This document shows positions 1 through 9,687 of a stretch of 64,000 nucleotides of DNA, one piece after another. This DNA is from Bradyrhizobium manausense. Its GTDB lineage: Bacteria; Pseudomonadota; Alphaproteobacteria; Rhizobiales; Xanthobacteraceae. The first letter of the stretch is position 1. Every line of letters starts with the position of its first letter. The notes beneath the pieces are model-generated. The model made no database searches. It was not told the origin of the DNA and saw only the letters and a list, made by a program, of their open reading frames with translations. The translations under genes and the position numbers were made by a program. The stretch spans positions 334,297-398,296 of the forward strand of contig NZ_JAFCLG010000005.1 in NCBI RefSeq assembly GCF_018129685.1, read 5' to 3'.

Positions 1-1165
1 GAGAGATAAGGTTGCGTGGTGGGCGCCATGCCAAGTTCCTGCCAGAACTTCCGGATGGCGCGACCTCGAGCGAGTCCATCTTCGGGCACAGCTCGACCGC
101 TCGGCGCGAACGCCGCGGTCAGATCAGCGATGTCGGAGATGGAGGGTTCGCGAGGTCAGCGCGTACTCGACGCGCCGTCACACGTGGGAGGCTGGTCGCA
201 GGACGGATTGGAAACGGCATCGTTGGACAATGAAACTTCAGTCAATACCGCGTTTAATCCGTAGGACATGATACCTCCCCGTCCTGCCGTGATTGCTCAC
301 GGCAAGGTCCTGCGTAAAAGAACGTCCGCGCCGTTAGTTCAGTTGCGGATGTTCTGCCCGTCTGCTCGTGTCGTTCGCTCGGCTTCGCCATCGTGTGTCG
401 GGGTCGCGTCGGTGTCCCTCATGCGCCTGGTGCCGGCGAGATCGCGAAGATCTCGCTTGGAGACATCAAGACAAAGAGCTACCGTTCCCACATTGCTGTG
501 GGTTTGATCCGACAATCACTTGTTGAAGCGTCGCCTACGTGCACACCGCCGCCGATTTGCACGCTCGCCCCGTTTCCTAAACCGCGCTGGTCTCAAGATC
601 GTGGGCGCCGCGAACGACTTAAGGAATACACTAAGCGGAAAGACTCGCAACGAAATTGATTCACACTTGAGGCATCAAAAAACTTGACCAGCGTTAACGC
701 CGCGCGCGGGTTGTTCACAGGCTTGAGACCAAGTTTTTGGATTCGTGCACAGATTCGAAGATGCGGCATGTCATGTGACAACGAGTCCGCTACCGCCAAA
801 AAATTTTTACAAAAGCGTCACGCGCGCGCTGCACAGGCGATTTTTCCAAATGCTTTGCGCCGCTATGTCGATAAGTGATTAGCGAGTCATCGTTTTTCGA
901 GTCGCGTTTCGCAGGGTAACTCCACTGCGCAACATGTTCCGTGGAAACTACGGTGTGCAGAACTCAAGTGCTTGCGAATTCAACTTGAGCCCATGCCGCA
1001 GGGGTTTTTCGCAGCGCAGCGCAGATGAAGGTTTCCGCTGTTGCAAGAACAACGGCCGGTAAAATTACGGATGCAGCGTCGCGAAGACGGCAAGACGCTT
1101 CCAGCGGCGGTGGGCCAAAGGCTGCAAGCGTGAAGAGACCGCAAGGGTGAATTGTGACAGGCAAC
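1..1165. other. Left edge without a convincing gene
   Basis: I see no reading frame here with recognisable protein character; the short frames on both strands have no family signature. The first 170 bases on the minus strand read as a plausible fragment (containing AIRKFWQELG) running off the left edge, without a clear start, so it could be the start or a remnant of a gene. Three sites resembling DnaA boxes, TGATTCACA (657-665), TTGTTCACA (711-719) and TCGTGCACA (743-751), lie in one orientation in an AT-richer stretch. In many Rhizobiales rpsT lies close to dnaA, so this could be an origin or dnaA control region, but dnaA itself is not in the window. Confidence 0.3.
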
Positions 1166-1191
1166 AAAAAGCCCGGCGTGAAAGCCGGGCT
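1166..1191 (-). terminator. rpsT terminator
   Basis: On the minus strand the inverted repeat AGCCCGGC / GCCGGGCT (1170-1191, six-base loop) is followed by a run of five T (1166-1170). This is a standard intrinsic terminator about 110 bases after the rpsT stop codon. Confidence 0.85.
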
Positions 1192-1299
1192 GATCGAGAC
1201 TTGCGATGTTCGCCTCAACCGATCCTATGAAGCGATCGGCGCGACGCGACTTTGGTCGCGATCCTGCTTGGCGCTGACTTGAGCGCTTACTTGGCGCGC

Positions 1300-1566
1300 T
1301 TACTTGGCGAGCTTGGCGATCTGCGCGGTGAGGCGCGAGACTTTGCGGCTGGCGTTGTTCTTGTGAATGATGTTGCGCTGGGCGGCGCGCATCAGCGCGG
1401 GCTCGGCACTGGCCAGCGCCTTGACGGCGGCGGCGCGGTCGCCGCTCTTGATGGCTTCTTCGACGGTGCGCACGGCACCACGCATCTGGGTGCGGCGCGA
1501 CTTGTTGACGGCGGTGCGGCGGGCGATCTTGCGCGTCGCTTTCTTGGCGGAGGTGGTGTTGGCCAT
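1300..1566 (-). CDS. rpsT: 30S ribosomal protein S20
   Basis: An 88-residue basic protein starting [13 protein letters not shown], the typical start of bacterial S20, with the family's usual length and a Lys/Arg/Ala-rich helical composition throughout. S20 binds 16S rRNA early in 30S subunit assembly. The gene stands alone on the minus strand with its own terminator at 1166-1191, so it is probably a single-gene transcript made from a promoter within 1567-1950. Identity is seen directly in the sequence. Confidence 0.98.
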   Translation of the reverse strand: MANTTSAKKATRKIARRTAVNKSRRTQMRGAVRTVEEAIKSGDRAAAVKALASAEPALMRAAQRNIIHKNNASRKVSRLTAQIAKLAK

Positions 1567-1953
1567 GGTCTCAATGTCCTTTGCGGGTACCGGTCGCGTC
1601 TTGGTCTGATAGCGCCGGCAGCTTGACCGCGGAATCGACGCTCGGATTTAGGGTGTTCGGTTGCTGGGCCGTTCCCGGAGCATGAGCGATGAGCCTTTCG
1701 GCTATCTCTGAGGCCCCAAAAGAGCCTGCAACTGCTCAAAGAACAGCGGCGGCAGGATTGCGCCTGCCGCCAGTTGGCGCCCTTATAGAGGGGGTCTTTG
1801 GCACCGTCAACGCTCTAGGGGCTGGAAAAGCCGGCCGATGGCGCGCCAGGAGGGGCCGTAACGCCCTGATGAGGTTGAATTTCTGCCATCTCTTGGTTAT
1901 TGGCTGACTGCGTTATCGGGGTCGTCCGATCGGGTGACCAGATTGGGTGGGTT
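1567..1953. other. Intergenic region, divergent promoters
   Basis: A 387-base gap between rpsT (minus) and a small membrane protein gene (plus). It must contain both promoters, but I can support no specific sites. Reading frames crossing it are short and have no protein-like composition. Confidence 0.4.
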
Positions 1954-2271
1954 ATGATCCGCGGCTTTTTCCGACTGATTGGCTTGTTGCTCCTGGCCGG
2001 CGGGTTCTTCTTCATGGTCTATGACGGCGCCCGCTGGGTGGCCGACCAGACCCTGCGCTTCACCCGGTTTGGCCAGTTCTGGAACGACATCAACCAGGCC
2101 AGCCAGTCGGCTTTCCGGACCTGGGTCGAGGCCAAAGCGCCCTGGCTTTGGACCTCGGTGATCCGCCTGGTGCTCGACCAGCCGGTTTTCGCCGTGCTCG
2201 GCATCCTCGGCATTTTGCTGATGATCGTGTTCCGGCCGCGCAAGCCGCTGATCGGTTATGCCCGGGATTGA
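1954..2271 (+). CDS. Small membrane protein
   Basis: A 105-residue protein with two hydrophobic helices: one at residues 6-24 (RLIGLLLLAGGFFFMV) and one near residues 74-92 (FAVLGILGILLMIVF). A hydrophilic, aromatic-rich stretch lies between them, and the tail is basic (RPRKPLIGYARD). This predicts an inner-membrane protein with both ends on one side. I chose ATG 1954 because the hydrophobic helix begins a few residues after it; an in-frame start 54 bases upstream would add an unlikely leader. Homologs of this size are common in Bradyrhizobium as uncharacterised membrane proteins, so I assign no function. It may precede msrA in one transcript, but the 162-base gap makes this uncertain. Confidence 0.7.
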   Translation: MIRGFFRLIGLLLLAGGFFFMVYDGARWVADQTLRFTRFGQFWNDINQASQSAFRTWVEAKAPWLWTSVIRLVLDQPVFAVLGILGILLMIVFRPRKPLIGYARD

Positions 2272-2433
2272 CCCTGTCAATTCCCGCCGCTCCCGCGACT
2301 GAGCCGCGCGGGAGCGGCGGCGTAACAAGACGGCCGCCTGCCGCGTAGAGACCTATATTCCCACCTGATCGCGAGCATGCCACCTGAGCACCTGGCTCAG
2401 GCGGGCGACAGCTCGATTTGCGGAGGTCCGATC

Positions 2434-3090
2434 ATGCTGTTCATGCGCAAGTCCACCGCATTGCCTGGTGCAGCCGCCGCGCTGCCCGGGCGTGCGCAAG
2501 CCATTCCCACCGCGCGCATCCATTTCGTCAACGGCGCGAAGTTGCAGCCGCCTTATCCTGATGGCCTCGAGCAGGCCGTGTTCGGGCTCGGCTGCTTCTG
2601 GGGCGCCGAGCGCAAATTCTGGGAGCTCGGCGACGGCATCTATTCCACCGCTGTCGGCTATGCCGGCGGCCATACGCCGAACCCGACCTATGAAGAGACC
2701 TGCTCGGGACGCACCGGCCACACCGAAGTGGTGCTGGTCGTGTTCGATCCGAAGAAGATCTCTTACGAGAAGCTGCTGAAGACGTTCTGGGAGAACCACG
2801 ACCCGACGCAGGGCATGCGCCAGGGCAACGATGTCGGCACGCAATATCGGAGTGCGATCTATACCTATTCCGATGCGCAGAAGAAGGCCGCCTTCGAGTC
2901 GAAGGCGCTCTATCAGAAGGCGCTCAGCGCAAAGCGCTTGGGGGCGATCACCACCGAGATCGCACCTGCCGGCCCGTTCTACTTCGCCGAAGACTATCAT
3001 CAGCAATATCTGGCCAAGAACCCCGCCGGCTATTGCGGCTTGGGGGGCACCGGCGTGTCGTGTCCGATCGGCGTCGGTGTGAGCGTCTGA
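2434..3090 (+). CDS. msrA: Peptide methionine-S-sulfoxide reductase
   Basis: A 218-residue MsrA that reduces the S-epimer of methionine sulfoxide in proteins. The catalytic motif GCFWG is present (Cys54), followed by the family signatures [22 protein letters not shown] and YHQQYL. The C-terminal part carries the resolving-cysteine region (GYCGLGG and GVSC). Start ATG 2434 follows AGGTCCGATC and gives an N-terminal extension of about 45 residues before the catalytic domain, as in other long-form alphaproteobacterial MsrA proteins; an earlier in-frame start at 2377 lacks a ribosome binding site. Cytosolic repair of oxidised proteins is the expected role. Confidence 0.95.
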   Translation: MLFMRKSTALPGAAAALPGRAQAIPTARIHFVNGAKLQPPYPDGLEQAVFGLGCFWGAERKFWELGDGIYSTAVGYAGGHTPNPTYEETCSGRTGHTEVVLVVFDPKKISYEKLLKTFWENHDPTQGMRQGNDVGTQYRSAIYTYSDAQKKAAFESKALYQKALSAKRLGAITTEIAPAGPFYFAEDYHQQYLAKNPAGYCGLGGTGVSCPIGVGVSV

Positions 3091-3103
3091 GCTGTTCTTT
3101 CTT

Positions 3104-3148
3104 ACCCTCCCCTCCAGGGATCCCCTCCAGGGGAGGGTTGAGCCCCCC
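3104..3148. repeat. Short palindromic intergenic repeat
   Basis: Overlapping palindromes built on CCCTCCCCTCCAGGG and CCCCTCCAGGGGAGGG lie just after msrA, followed by a GGG/CCC-rich stretch. The same core (CCCTCCAGGGGAGGGT) ends the larger repeat at 6045-6220, so this is a shortened copy of a dispersed element. It could also help end the msrA transcript, although no T run follows. Confidence 0.65.
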
Positions 3149-3211
3149 TCAACCCTTTGTTAACCATAACCGGTGCATCACTGGACCTGTCTCGTTCTGA
3201 GGGTGACTCAG

Positions 3212-3964
3212 GTGCCGGTTGCACGCGCGTTTCGATGGTCGATCCTGACAGTCTCCTTGGCAGCGTCCGCCGCGCTGACCCTGGGCGGCTGCATGCAGAC
3301 GACCGGCCCCGTTGCCTATGTGCAGCCGCGCCCCGATCTCGACGCCATGGCCTATGGCCAGCCCTATGGCACGCCGCGCCCGGTCGTCGTTGCCAGCAGC
3401 GGCGGCGGTGCCATTGACGCGCTCAGCAATTCCTTTGCATCCGGTCCCGCTCCCTTGCCGGTCGCCTATGGCGGACCGGTGATGGCCGCGCCCGTCCGCT
3501 ACGATGCCTCCTATCACCTCGATGCCGGCGACAAGCTGCGCGTCGTGGTCTATGGCCAGGAAGGTCTGACCAACAGCTACGCCATCGATGCCGGTGGTTC
3601 CATCACGATGCCGCTGATCGGCGCGGTGCCGGCGCGTGGCCGCACCACGGCAGGTCTTGCCGGCGAAATCGCCGCGCGACTGCGCAACGGCTATATCCGC
3701 GAGCCTTCGGTCGCCGTGGAAATCGAATCCTACCGCCCGTTCTTCATTCTCGGCGAAGTCGCCGCGCCCGGCCAATATCCCTACGTGCCGAACATGACGG
3801 TCGAGAGCGCGGTCGCCATCGCCGGCGGTTTCTCGCCGCGTGCCAAGCGCGACATGGTCACCGTGACCCACACCGACGGTGGCGGCTCCATGCGCGCCGT
3901 CGTGCCGCTGGGCACGCCCGTCAGCCCCGGCGACACCGTGTTCGTCGGCGAGCGCTGGTTCTAG
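3212..3964 (+). CDS. Polysaccharide export (Wza-type) lipoprotein
   Basis: A protein of about 250 residues with a lipoprotein signal (basic start, hydrophobic helix, lipobox LGGC) and then two domains typical of Wza/KpsD export proteins. The first is the poly-export domain (SYHLDAGDKLRVVVYGQEGLTNSY, PLIGAVPARGRTTAGL); the second is an SLBB-like domain (FFILGEVAAPGQYPYVPNM, VESAVAIAGGFSPRAKRD). Family members form the outer-membrane channel for capsule or exopolysaccharide. The start is uncertain: GTG 3212 follows GAGGGTG at good spacing, but GTG 3203 and GTG 3173 are also in frame. No other polysaccharide genes are adjacent, so its partner system is elsewhere. Confidence 0.85.
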   Translation: MPVARAFRWSILTVSLAASAALTLGGCMQTTGPVAYVQPRPDLDAMAYGQPYGTPRPVVVASSGGGAIDALSNSFASGPAPLPVAYGGPVMAAPVRYDASYHLDAGDKLRVVVYGQEGLTNSYAIDAGGSITMPLIGAVPARGRTTAGLAGEIAARLRNGYIREPSVAVEIESYRPFFILGEVAAPGQYPYVPNMTVESAVAIAGGFSPRAKRDMVTVTHTDGGGSMRAVVPLGTPVSPGDTVFVGERWF

Positions 3965-3969
3965 TTTCT

Positions 3970-4084
3970 CGTCATTCCGGGGCGCGCGCAGCGCGAGCCC
4001 GGAATCCATTTCTCCACCAACGCTGACGCCCGATGGATTCCGGGTCTGCACCGCTCCGCGGCGCATCCCGGAATGACGGAGGCG
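3970..4084. repeat. Palindromic intergenic repeat
   Basis: An imperfect inverted repeat: CGTCATTCCGGGGCGCG at the left and CGCATCCCGGAATGACG at the right, with the inner pair GCCCGGAATCCAT / ATGGATTCCGGG. The arrangement matches dispersed 100-150-base elements found between genes in Bradyrhizobium. It lies between convergent genes and may form a strong hairpin in RNA from either side. Confidence 0.75.
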
Positions 4085-4095
4085 AGAGTCGCCTG

Positions 4096-4770
4096 CTACT
4101 TCGTCAGATGCTTGGCGAAAAACGCCATGCTGCGCGGCCAGGCGATCTCGGCGCTGGCCTTGTCGTAGCTGGGCCGCTCGTCGCAATGGAAGCCGTGCTG
4201 CGCGCCGGGATAGACGAAGACCTCGACGTCAGGCCGCTTCGCCTTGACGGTCTCGACATCGGTGAGGGGAATGCCGGCATCCTTCTCACCGAAATGCAGT
4301 TGCGTCGGCACCTTCGGCGTCTCGTCGGCAAAGCGCACGACTGCGCCGCCGTAATAGCCGATCGCCGCCTTGAGGCCGCTCAGCCGCGTTGCCGCGAGAT
4401 AGGCGATGCTGCCGCCGAGACAGAAGCCGATAACGCCGACCGGCCCGACGCTTTGGACCGCGTCGATCGCCGCCTGCGTGTCGCGCAGCATCGCCTCCCA
4501 ATCGGGATTGGCAACGAATTTGCGCGCTTGCGCGATCTCATCGGGCGTGTAGCCCGACTGGAAGTTCGGCGTGGTCCGGTCGAAGATCGACGGGGCGATC
4601 GCGACGTAGCCTTCGCCGGTGAGGCGATCGCAGACCGAACGGATGTGGTGATTGACGCCAAAGATCTCCTGGATCACCACGGCCGCGCCCTTCGGCGCGC
4701 CAGCGGGATCGGCGCGATAGGCGCCCAGCTGGAAATTGTCCGACGCCGTCAGTTTGATGTCTTGTCCCAC
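4096..4770 (-). CDS. Dienelactone hydrolase family protein
   Basis: A 224-residue alpha/beta hydrolase of the dienelactone hydrolase family. The triad can be read as Cys117 in GFCLGGS, Asp164 in GEKDAGIPL and His192 in AQHGFHC, and the family's Glu36 is in QEIFG. Characterised members hydrolyse dienelactone in chloroaromatic breakdown, but many homologs are general esterases, so the substrate here is unknown. The start is GTG 4770, preceded by AAGGAC; no better ATG is available. It appears to be a single gene, with a small exported-protein gene 108 bases upstream on the same strand. Confidence 0.9.
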   Translation of the reverse strand: MGQDIKLTASDNFQLGAYRADPAGAPKGAAVVIQEIFGVNHHIRSVCDRLTGEGYVAIAPSIFDRTTPNFQSGYTPDEIAQARKFVANPDWEAMLRDTQAAIDAVQSVGPVGVIGFCLGGSIAYLAATRLSGLKAAIGYYGGAVVRFADETPKVPTQLHFGEKDAGIPLTDVETVKAKRPDVEVFVYPGAQHGFHCDERPSYDKASAEIAWPRSMAFFAKHLTK

Positions 4771-4878
4771 GCGGGTTGTCCTTCTTGGTTGGTCATCGAT
4801 CGAGAATTCGCTCGTTCCACAAATTCGTCATGCCCGAGCCCGGCCATGACGATCCGGAAATGTCGGCGCACAACGCCC

Positions 4879-5214
4879 TCACTCCCACATCCAGTTGTTG
4901 CCGTAATCCTCTTTCCATCCTGCCAGCCGTCCATGCCGGAATTGCAGGAACAGGCGATGGCGGGACGGCACGAGGCCGCTGCCGCCGAGGTCGCGAAGGG
5001 CGAGATAGATCTCGTTGCCGGGCCGTCCCTTGACATATTGCAGCGGCTGTCCGAGCGCCTGCGCGGTCTGGTCCGGATTCATCCCGAATGCCAAAGGCGT
5101 GTTGTTCGAGGAGGTCTCGACGAAGGGACGGCGCGCCGTGCCGAACGGCTCGGCCTGCGCGGACGCCGTCATCATGAGAAGCGCTGCGCCCGCAGCCAAG
5201 ATTGCCCGCTTCAT
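4879..5214 (-). CDS. Small exported protein, unknown
   Basis: A 111-residue protein with a clear Sec signal peptide: MKR, then a hydrophobic helix rich in Ala/Leu/Met, then the cleavage site SAQA before EPF. The mature part is about 90 residues, has no cysteines, and contains an LQFRHGRLAGW segment. I do not recognise a family. Composition and codon use look native. It lies 24 bases downstream of the hydrolase gene at 5239-6003 on the same strand and may share its transcript. Confidence 0.7.
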   Translation of the reverse strand: MKRAILAAGAALLMMTASAQAEPFGTARRPFVETSSNNTPLAFGMNPDQTAQALGQPLQYVKGRPGNEIYLALRDLGGSGLVPSRHRLFLQFRHGRLAGWKEDYGNNWMWE

Positions 5215-5238
5215 TGCCGTGGATTCCTGTTCGACCGT

Positions 5239-6003
5239 CTATGCCGGCAAGTTCTTCAGGAAAGGCACCACGGCGTCAACAAAAGCCTTGGGTTGATCGA
5301 TGTTGACGGCATGTCCGGCCGCGGGGATCACGACCTTTTGTGCGCCGGGGATTTTTGCGGCCATGTAGTCGGACGCTGCCAGAAACGGTGTGTCGTCAGC
5401 GCCGACCACGATCAGGGACGGCACCTTGATATTGGGCAGCAGTTCCATCACCGCGGCATCGCGCTGGGTCAGCATCCCCCGCGCCGCGTGCGCCAATCCC
5501 TTGGCATTGCGATGGCTGGCGGTGGCGCGCTCGCGGGTCGCCGATGTCAGCACAGCGAGACCTTCTCGATCGAGCTTTTCGGCGGTGGCGAGCGCCCGCG
5601 CGTTCCAGGCCTCGCGGGCATCGTCCTTCTTGAAGCCCGGACCGGTGTCGATGATCAGCAGCGCCCGTGCGCGCGTTGGATGGGCGCGGTAGAACGCCAG
5701 CGACATGTAGCCGCCGAGCGACAACCCCCCGATGATGGCGCGCTGCGCGCCAACCGCATCGAGGATCGCCGCCATGTCGCCGACGGTCAGCGCCTCACTA
5801 TAGGCGTCGGGATCGTCAGGGTAGTCGGACTGACCGTGGCCGCGCATGTCCCACAGCACGAGCTTGTGGTCCTTCGCGAGCGCGTCAACTTGCCCGTGCC
5901 ACATTGCCGAGGTCGAGGAATAGCCGTGCGTCAGCAGCAGCGGCGGCCCGTCGCCATGAACCTCGTAATAGATGTTGACGCCGTCTCGATTGATCCCTGG
6001 CAT
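5239..6003 (-). CDS. Alpha/beta fold hydrolase
   Basis: A 254-residue serine hydrolase. The oxyanion-hole motif THGYSS is at residues 25-30, the nucleophile Ser95 sits in GGLSLGGY, the acid is Asp203 or Asp204 (VVGADDTPF) and the base is His231 (AAGHAVNID). The length and the pattern YYEVHGDGPPLLLTHG are typical of the 3-oxoadipate enol-lactonase / non-heme chloroperoxidase branch, but the sequence does not settle the substrate. I chose ATG 6003 because it begins the conserved MPGINRDG start; the frame continues upstream through the repeat at 6045-6220 and is not protein there. Confidence 0.88.
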   Translation of the reverse strand: MPGINRDGVNIYYEVHGDGPPLLLTHGYSSTSAMWHGQVDALAKDHKLVLWDMRGHGQSDYPDDPDAYSEALTVGDMAAILDAVGAQRAIIGGLSLGGYMSLAFYRAHPTRARALLIIDTGPGFKKDDAREAWNARALATAEKLDREGLAVLTSATRERATASHRNAKGLAHAARGMLTQRDAAVMELLPNIKVPSLIVVGADDTPFLAASDYMAAKIPGAQKVVIPAAGHAVNIDQPKAFVDAVVPFLKNLPA

Positions 6004-6044
6004 TGTTTCCGGCCCTCTCTTTTTCGTTCTACCGGCAGCGGTGC

Positions 6045-6222
6045 CCATCCTCCCCTGGAGGGGGAGGATCGGTTCGCATGAAATGCGAACCGAGGTGGGG
6101 TGACAGTCTCTCCCAGCAAGCGCTGCCCGTGTTGAGAGATCACCCCACCCCGGTCGCGCTTCGCGCGATCGACCCACGGGCGAGCTCCGCTCGTCCCGGA
6201 CCCCTCCAGGGGAGGGTAAGAC
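6045..6222. repeat. Composite palindromic repeat (about 180 bp)
   Basis: Outer inverted arms CTCCCCTGGAGGGGGAGG and CCCCTCCAGGGGAGGGTAAG enclose a second pair, GAGGTGGGGTGA / TCACCCCACCCC, and a small hairpin, GGTTCGCAT-GAA-ATGCGAACC. This nested architecture is typical of a dispersed rhizobial intergenic element. It occupies most of the gap upstream of the 5239-6003 gene and makes every reading frame through it unreliable. Confidence 0.8.
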
Positions 6223-6516
6223 ACCACGTCGGCGCGCTTGCACCTTAGCCCGCCAAGTTACTTCGAAGAAACTGCCTGCGCGCGATGGCGCGCGTGCTTC
6301 GCGCGCCGCTAGTTGTGTCCAGTCGCTAACGTCAGCGCTGTTGTCGCAACGCACAACAAGCAGACGCCGCGATTGTTTCGACCGATTCCAAATTGCAATT
6401 GCCTCTGCGCGCGAACGCGATCATTCTTGCGCGCAAGGCGGAGGCCAGCCCGGTGGGCGTCCGTCAATCAAGTCGCCGCCGTAAGCGGCTTCATGCACCG
6501 GCAGGGGAAGACGCCT
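6223..6516. promoter_or_regulatory. Upstream region of the iorA-like operon
   Basis: About 290 bases between the repeat and the iron-sulfur subunit gene. There is an AT-richer stretch at 6355-6400, which is where a promoter for the rightward operon would be expected, but I can name no clear boxes. Confidence 0.35.
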
Positions 6517-7008
6517 ATGCCAACGCTCACGATCAACGGGCGGAGTATGTCCGTGGATGCGGCAAACGACACGCCGCTCCTTTGGGCCATCCGCGAACAA
6601 TTGCAGATGACCGGCACGAAATTCGGCTGCGGTGCCGGCCTGTGCGGTGCCTGCACCGTGCACGTCAACGGCGAAGCCGTACGGTCGTGCCAGACCATGG
6701 TCGGCGATGTCGCCGGCAAGAAGATCACCACCATCGAAGGCCTCTCCGCCAAGGGTGACCACCCCTTGCAGAAGGCGTGGATTGCCGAGCAGGTGCCGCA
6801 ATGCGGTTACTGCCAGTCGGGGCAGATCATGCAGGCAGCGTCGCTGCTCGCGAAAAATTCCAATCCGACCAAGGAAGAGGTCGTGGCGCATATGGACGGC
6901 AATCTCTGCCGTTGCATGACCTATTCGCGGATCCAGAAGGCAATCATGCGCGCCGCCACCGAGATGCGCACCGCATCCGCCGCCGGCAACGACCGGAGGC
7001 CCACATGA
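6517..7008 (+). CDS. 2Fe-2S subunit of molybdenum hydroxylase (IorA-like)
   Basis: A 163-residue small subunit of the xanthine oxidase family. It has an N-terminal plant-ferredoxin-type cluster (Cys38, Cys43, Cys46, Cys58) and a C-terminal second 2Fe-2S domain (Cys96, Cys99, Cys131, Cys133; motifs [10 protein letters not shown] and GNLCRCMTY). It passes electrons from the molybdopterin subunit encoded immediately downstream. Start ATG 6517 follows GGGGAAG and gives the usual length. The stop overlaps the next start (ATGA at 7005-7008), showing translational coupling. Closest named relatives are the isoquinoline 1-oxidoreductase alpha type; the true substrate is unknown. Confidence 0.93.
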   Translation: MPTLTINGRSMSVDAANDTPLLWAIREQLQMTGTKFGCGAGLCGACTVHVNGEAVRSCQTMVGDVAGKKITTIEGLSAKGDHPLQKAWIAEQVPQCGYCQSGQIMQAASLLAKNSNPTKEEVVAHMDGNLCRCMTYSRIQKAIMRAATEMRTASAAGNDRRPT

Positions 7009-9299
7009 ACAAGCACGTGAAGACCATCGCACCCGAGACGACGGATCTCAGCCGCCGCTCCTTCCTGGTCGGCACCGCCGCCACCGGCCTCGTGCTCGGC
7101 TATGCCGGTGTCCCCGGCATCGGTGACGCGCTCGCTGCGGCTCCCGCCAATTTCGAGCCGAGCGTCTGGTACGCGATCTCGCCGGATGGCTTGGTCACCG
7201 TGACCTGCGGCAAGGCCGACATGGGCCAGCACATCGCCTCCACCATGGCGCAGATCGTCTGCGAGGAGCTGGGCGCGAAGTGGAGCGACATGCGGGTCAA
7301 CCTCGCCTCCAATGATCCGAAGTTCAACGATCCGGTGCTCGGTGCGCAGATCACCGGCGGCAGCTGGTCGACCATGATGAACTTCGAGGCGATGAGCCGG
7401 GCGGGTGCCGCCGGACGCATCGCCTTGACGGAGGCCGCCGCCGCGGCCATGGGCCTGCCCCCCTACTTCAAGGACGAACTCGTGGTGCGCGACTCCATGG
7501 TTTTGCATCCGAAGTCGAAGAAGCAGATGTCGTTCGCCGACATCGTCAAGAGCGGCAAGGCGACCAAGACCTTCACGCCCGACGAGCTGAAGGCGATCAA
7601 GCTGAAGAGCCCGGATCAATACACCATGATCGGTGTGTCGGTGCCGCAGATCGACATCCCCTCCAAGACCAACGGCACGGCCAAATACGGCATCGACGTG
7701 ATGTTGCCGGGCATGGTCTATGGCGCGATCGTCACACCGCCGGTCCGCTACGGCGCCACGGTGAAATCAGTCGACGACTCGGCCGCGAAGTCCGTGCCGG
7801 GCTTCATCAAGGCCGTCATCCTCGACGACAAGACCCAGACGACGACCGGTTGGGTGGTCGCGGTCGCGAGCACCTATGCCAACGCCAAGAAGGCGGCAGC
7901 GGCGCTGAAGGTCAGCTATGACGGCGGGCCGAATGCAAAACTGTCCAGTCAGTCGTTGCTCGATGAGGCCAAGCGGCTTCAGAAGCTCGACGATTCCGGC
8001 CAGTTCTTCGTCAAGGACGGCGATGTCGGAGCCGCGCTCGGTTCGGCGGCGAAGGTGCTGGAGGCGGAATACACCACCAGCATCAACATCCACGCGCCGA
8101 TGGAGCCGATGAACGCCACTGCGGAGTTCAAGGGCGACATCCTGCACATCTATTCCGGCAACCAGTTCGCGACGCGCTCCGGCGCGATTGCGGCGGGCGC
8201 TGCCGGGATCGATCCGAAGTTCGTGGTGATGCACCAGATGTGGCTCGGTGGCGGCTTCGGCCGCAGGCTGGACGCCGACATGATGGTGCCGGCGGTGCAG
8301 GCGGCGAAGGCCGTGGGCAAGCCGGTGAAGGTGATCTACACGCGCGAGAACGACATGACGATGGATTTCTCGCGTCCGCTCACCTATCAAAAAGTGAAGG
8401 CCGGCGTGGACGGCGACGGCAAGCTCGTCGCGCTCAGCCACGACGTGGTCTCGGCCTGGCCGACCCAGCGCTGGGGCATCCCCGACTTCCTGTCGCCCTC
8501 GGTCGACAAGAAGGGCCCGCTCGACGCGTTCACGGTGAACGGTTCGGACTTCTTCTACACCGTGCCGAACCACAATGTGCGCGCGATCAAGAACGAGATG
8601 GCGCACAACGCCACCCCGTCGGGCCAGCTCCGCTCGGTGGCGCCGGGTTGGACCTTCTGGGCGGTCGAAAGCATGATCGACGAGATCGCGGCTGCGACCG
8701 GCAAGGATCCGGCGCAATTCCGCATCTCGCTGCTCGACGGCGCCGGCAAGAACGACGGCGGCGCGCAGCGGCTGCGCAACACGCTGCTCGCCGCGATGGG
8801 CCTTGCCGGCTACGGCACCAAGAAGCTGCCGAAGGGCGAGGGCATGGGCGTCGCCTGCGTGTCGTCGCAGGAACGTGCGACCGCAAGCTGGACCGCTTGC
8901 GTCGCGCATGTGGCCGTCGCGCCCTCGGGCGAGGTGACCGTGAAGAAGCTCACGGTCGCAACCGACGTCGGCACGCAGGTGCATCCCGACAACATCCGCG
9001 CCCAGGTCGAGGGTGCGGCGCTGTGGGGCCTGTCGCTTGCGATGTACGAGAAGGCGACGCTGAAGGACGGTGGCATCGAACAGACCAACTTCGATGGCTA
9101 CACGCCGCTCCGCATGAGCCAGATGCCGGAGGTCGCGGTCGCCGTGATCGCCAATGGCGAGAAGGCCACCGGCGTCGGCGAGCCTGCCGTGACGGTCGTC
9201 GCCCCCGCCATCGGCAACGCCATCTTCAACGCCTCCGGCGCCCGCGTCCGCGCGCTGCCGATCACGGCGGAAGCCGTGAAGGGTGCCATGAAGGCTTAA
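7005..9299 (+). CDS. Molybdopterin aldehyde oxidase large subunit (IorB-like)
   Basis: A 764-residue molybdenum-cofactor subunit. It starts with a twin-arginine signal ([20 protein letters not shown]), so the complex is probably exported folded together with its small subunit. It then shows xanthine-oxidase-family motifs: [14 protein letters not shown], the first Moco contact GGGFGRRLD, and the C-terminal [17 protein letters not shown] with the conserved Glu expected to activate water. As in IorB enzymes there is no FAD domain, and no third (FAD) subunit is encoded nearby, so electrons probably leave through a cytochrome. It is translationally coupled to the upstream gene. Confidence 0.92.
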   Translation: MNKHVKTIAPETTDLSRRSFLVGTAATGLVLGYAGVPGIGDALAAAPANFEPSVWYAISPDGLVTVTCGKADMGQHIASTMAQIVCEELGAKWSDMRVNLASNDPKFNDPVLGAQITGGSWSTMMNFEAMSRAGAAGRIALTEAAAAAMGLPPYFKDELVVRDSMVLHPKSKKQMSFADIVKSGKATKTFTPDELKAIKLKSPDQYTMIGVSVPQIDIPSKTNGTAKYGIDVMLPGMVYGAIVTPPVRYGATVKSVDDSAAKSVPGFIKAVILDDKTQTTTGWVVAVASTYANAKKAAAALKVSYDGGPNAKLSSQSLLDEAKRLQKLDDSGQFFVKDGDVGAALGSAAKVLEAEYTTSINIHAPMEPMNATAEFKGDILHIYSGNQFATRSGAIAAGAAGIDPKFVVMHQMWLGGGFGRRLDADMMVPAVQAAKAVGKPVKVIYTRENDMTMDFSRPLTYQKVKAGVDGDGKLVALSHDVVSAWPTQRWGIPDFLSPSVDKKGPLDAFTVNGSDFFYTVPNHNVRAIKNEMAHNATPSGQLRSVAPGWTFWAVESMIDEIAAATGKDPAQFRISLLDGAGKNDGGAQRLRNTLLAAMGLAGYGTKKLPKGEGMGVACVSSQERATASWTACVAHVAVAPSGEVTVKKLTVATDVGTQVHPDNIRAQVEGAALWGLSLAMYEKATLKDGGIEQTNFDGYTPLRMSQMPEVAVAVIANGEKATGVGEPAVTVVAPAIGNAIFNASGARVRALPITAEAVKGAMKA

Positions 9300-9326
9300 G
9301 CCGGGCCGCAGATGTGATGCGAGACG

Positions 9327-9361
9327 ATCCGCCGGAGGGCAGCCTCCGGCGGATTTGTTTT
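9327..9361 (+). terminator. Terminator of the iorAB-like operon
   Basis: The perfect 12-base stem ATCCGCCGGAGG / CCTCCGGCGGAT with a GCAG loop is followed by TTGTTTT, 27 bases after the stop codon of the large subunit. Confidence 0.9.
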
Positions 9362-9384
9362 GGTGTGATCCTGCACACCAGCAC

Positions 9385-9500
9385 TCGCTGTCATGCTCCG
9401 CGAAAGCGGGGCATCCAGTACGCCGCGGCTTCTCGGTTCCGGCCGCGCCGCCTCGGCGTACTGGGTCGCCCGGTCAAGCCGGGCGACGACAGTGGGGCCA
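9385..9500. repeat. Palindromic intergenic repeat
   Basis: This stretch contains paired segments CCAGTACGCCG / CGGCGTACTGG and CGCCCGGTCAAGCCGGGCG, a form also seen in rearranged order at 15930-16110. The remaining gap up to 9687 shows no gene; a promoter for the HD-GYP gene must lie in 9501-9687. Confidence 0.7.
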
Positions 9501-9687
9501 AAAATTCCCGTTTTCCATCAACGGCCCTCCTACTGTGCATGGGGTTGTTTTCGCCCCTGCTGGGAATCCCGATCCGTAAAATTGCGTGCAATTCCGGCAG
9601 GTTCCGTTGAGCACGCCTCTTAAGGGCCGGAGAACCTGATCCGGCCTAGGCTGACGCCAAAGACACTCCCGTGCTTTTGGGGAAGCC

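Noticed and set aside
393..659. Possible small genes at the left edge
   Set aside because: No ribosome binding sites, no conserved composition, and several overlapping frames of equal length.
4033..6081. A 682-codon open frame on the plus strand
   Set aside because: It is antisense to the dienelactone hydrolase, the exported protein and the alpha/beta hydrolase, all of which have clear motifs. The frame has Arg/Asp/Leu-rich shadow composition.
7767..8984. A 405-codon open frame on the minus strand
   Set aside because: Antisense shadow of the molybdopterin subunit; composition is His/Arg-rich and not protein-like.
8240..9610. A 456-codon open frame on the plus strand
   Set aside because: It is a shifted frame of the molybdopterin subunit, dominated by Arg/Gly/Ala, with no motifs.
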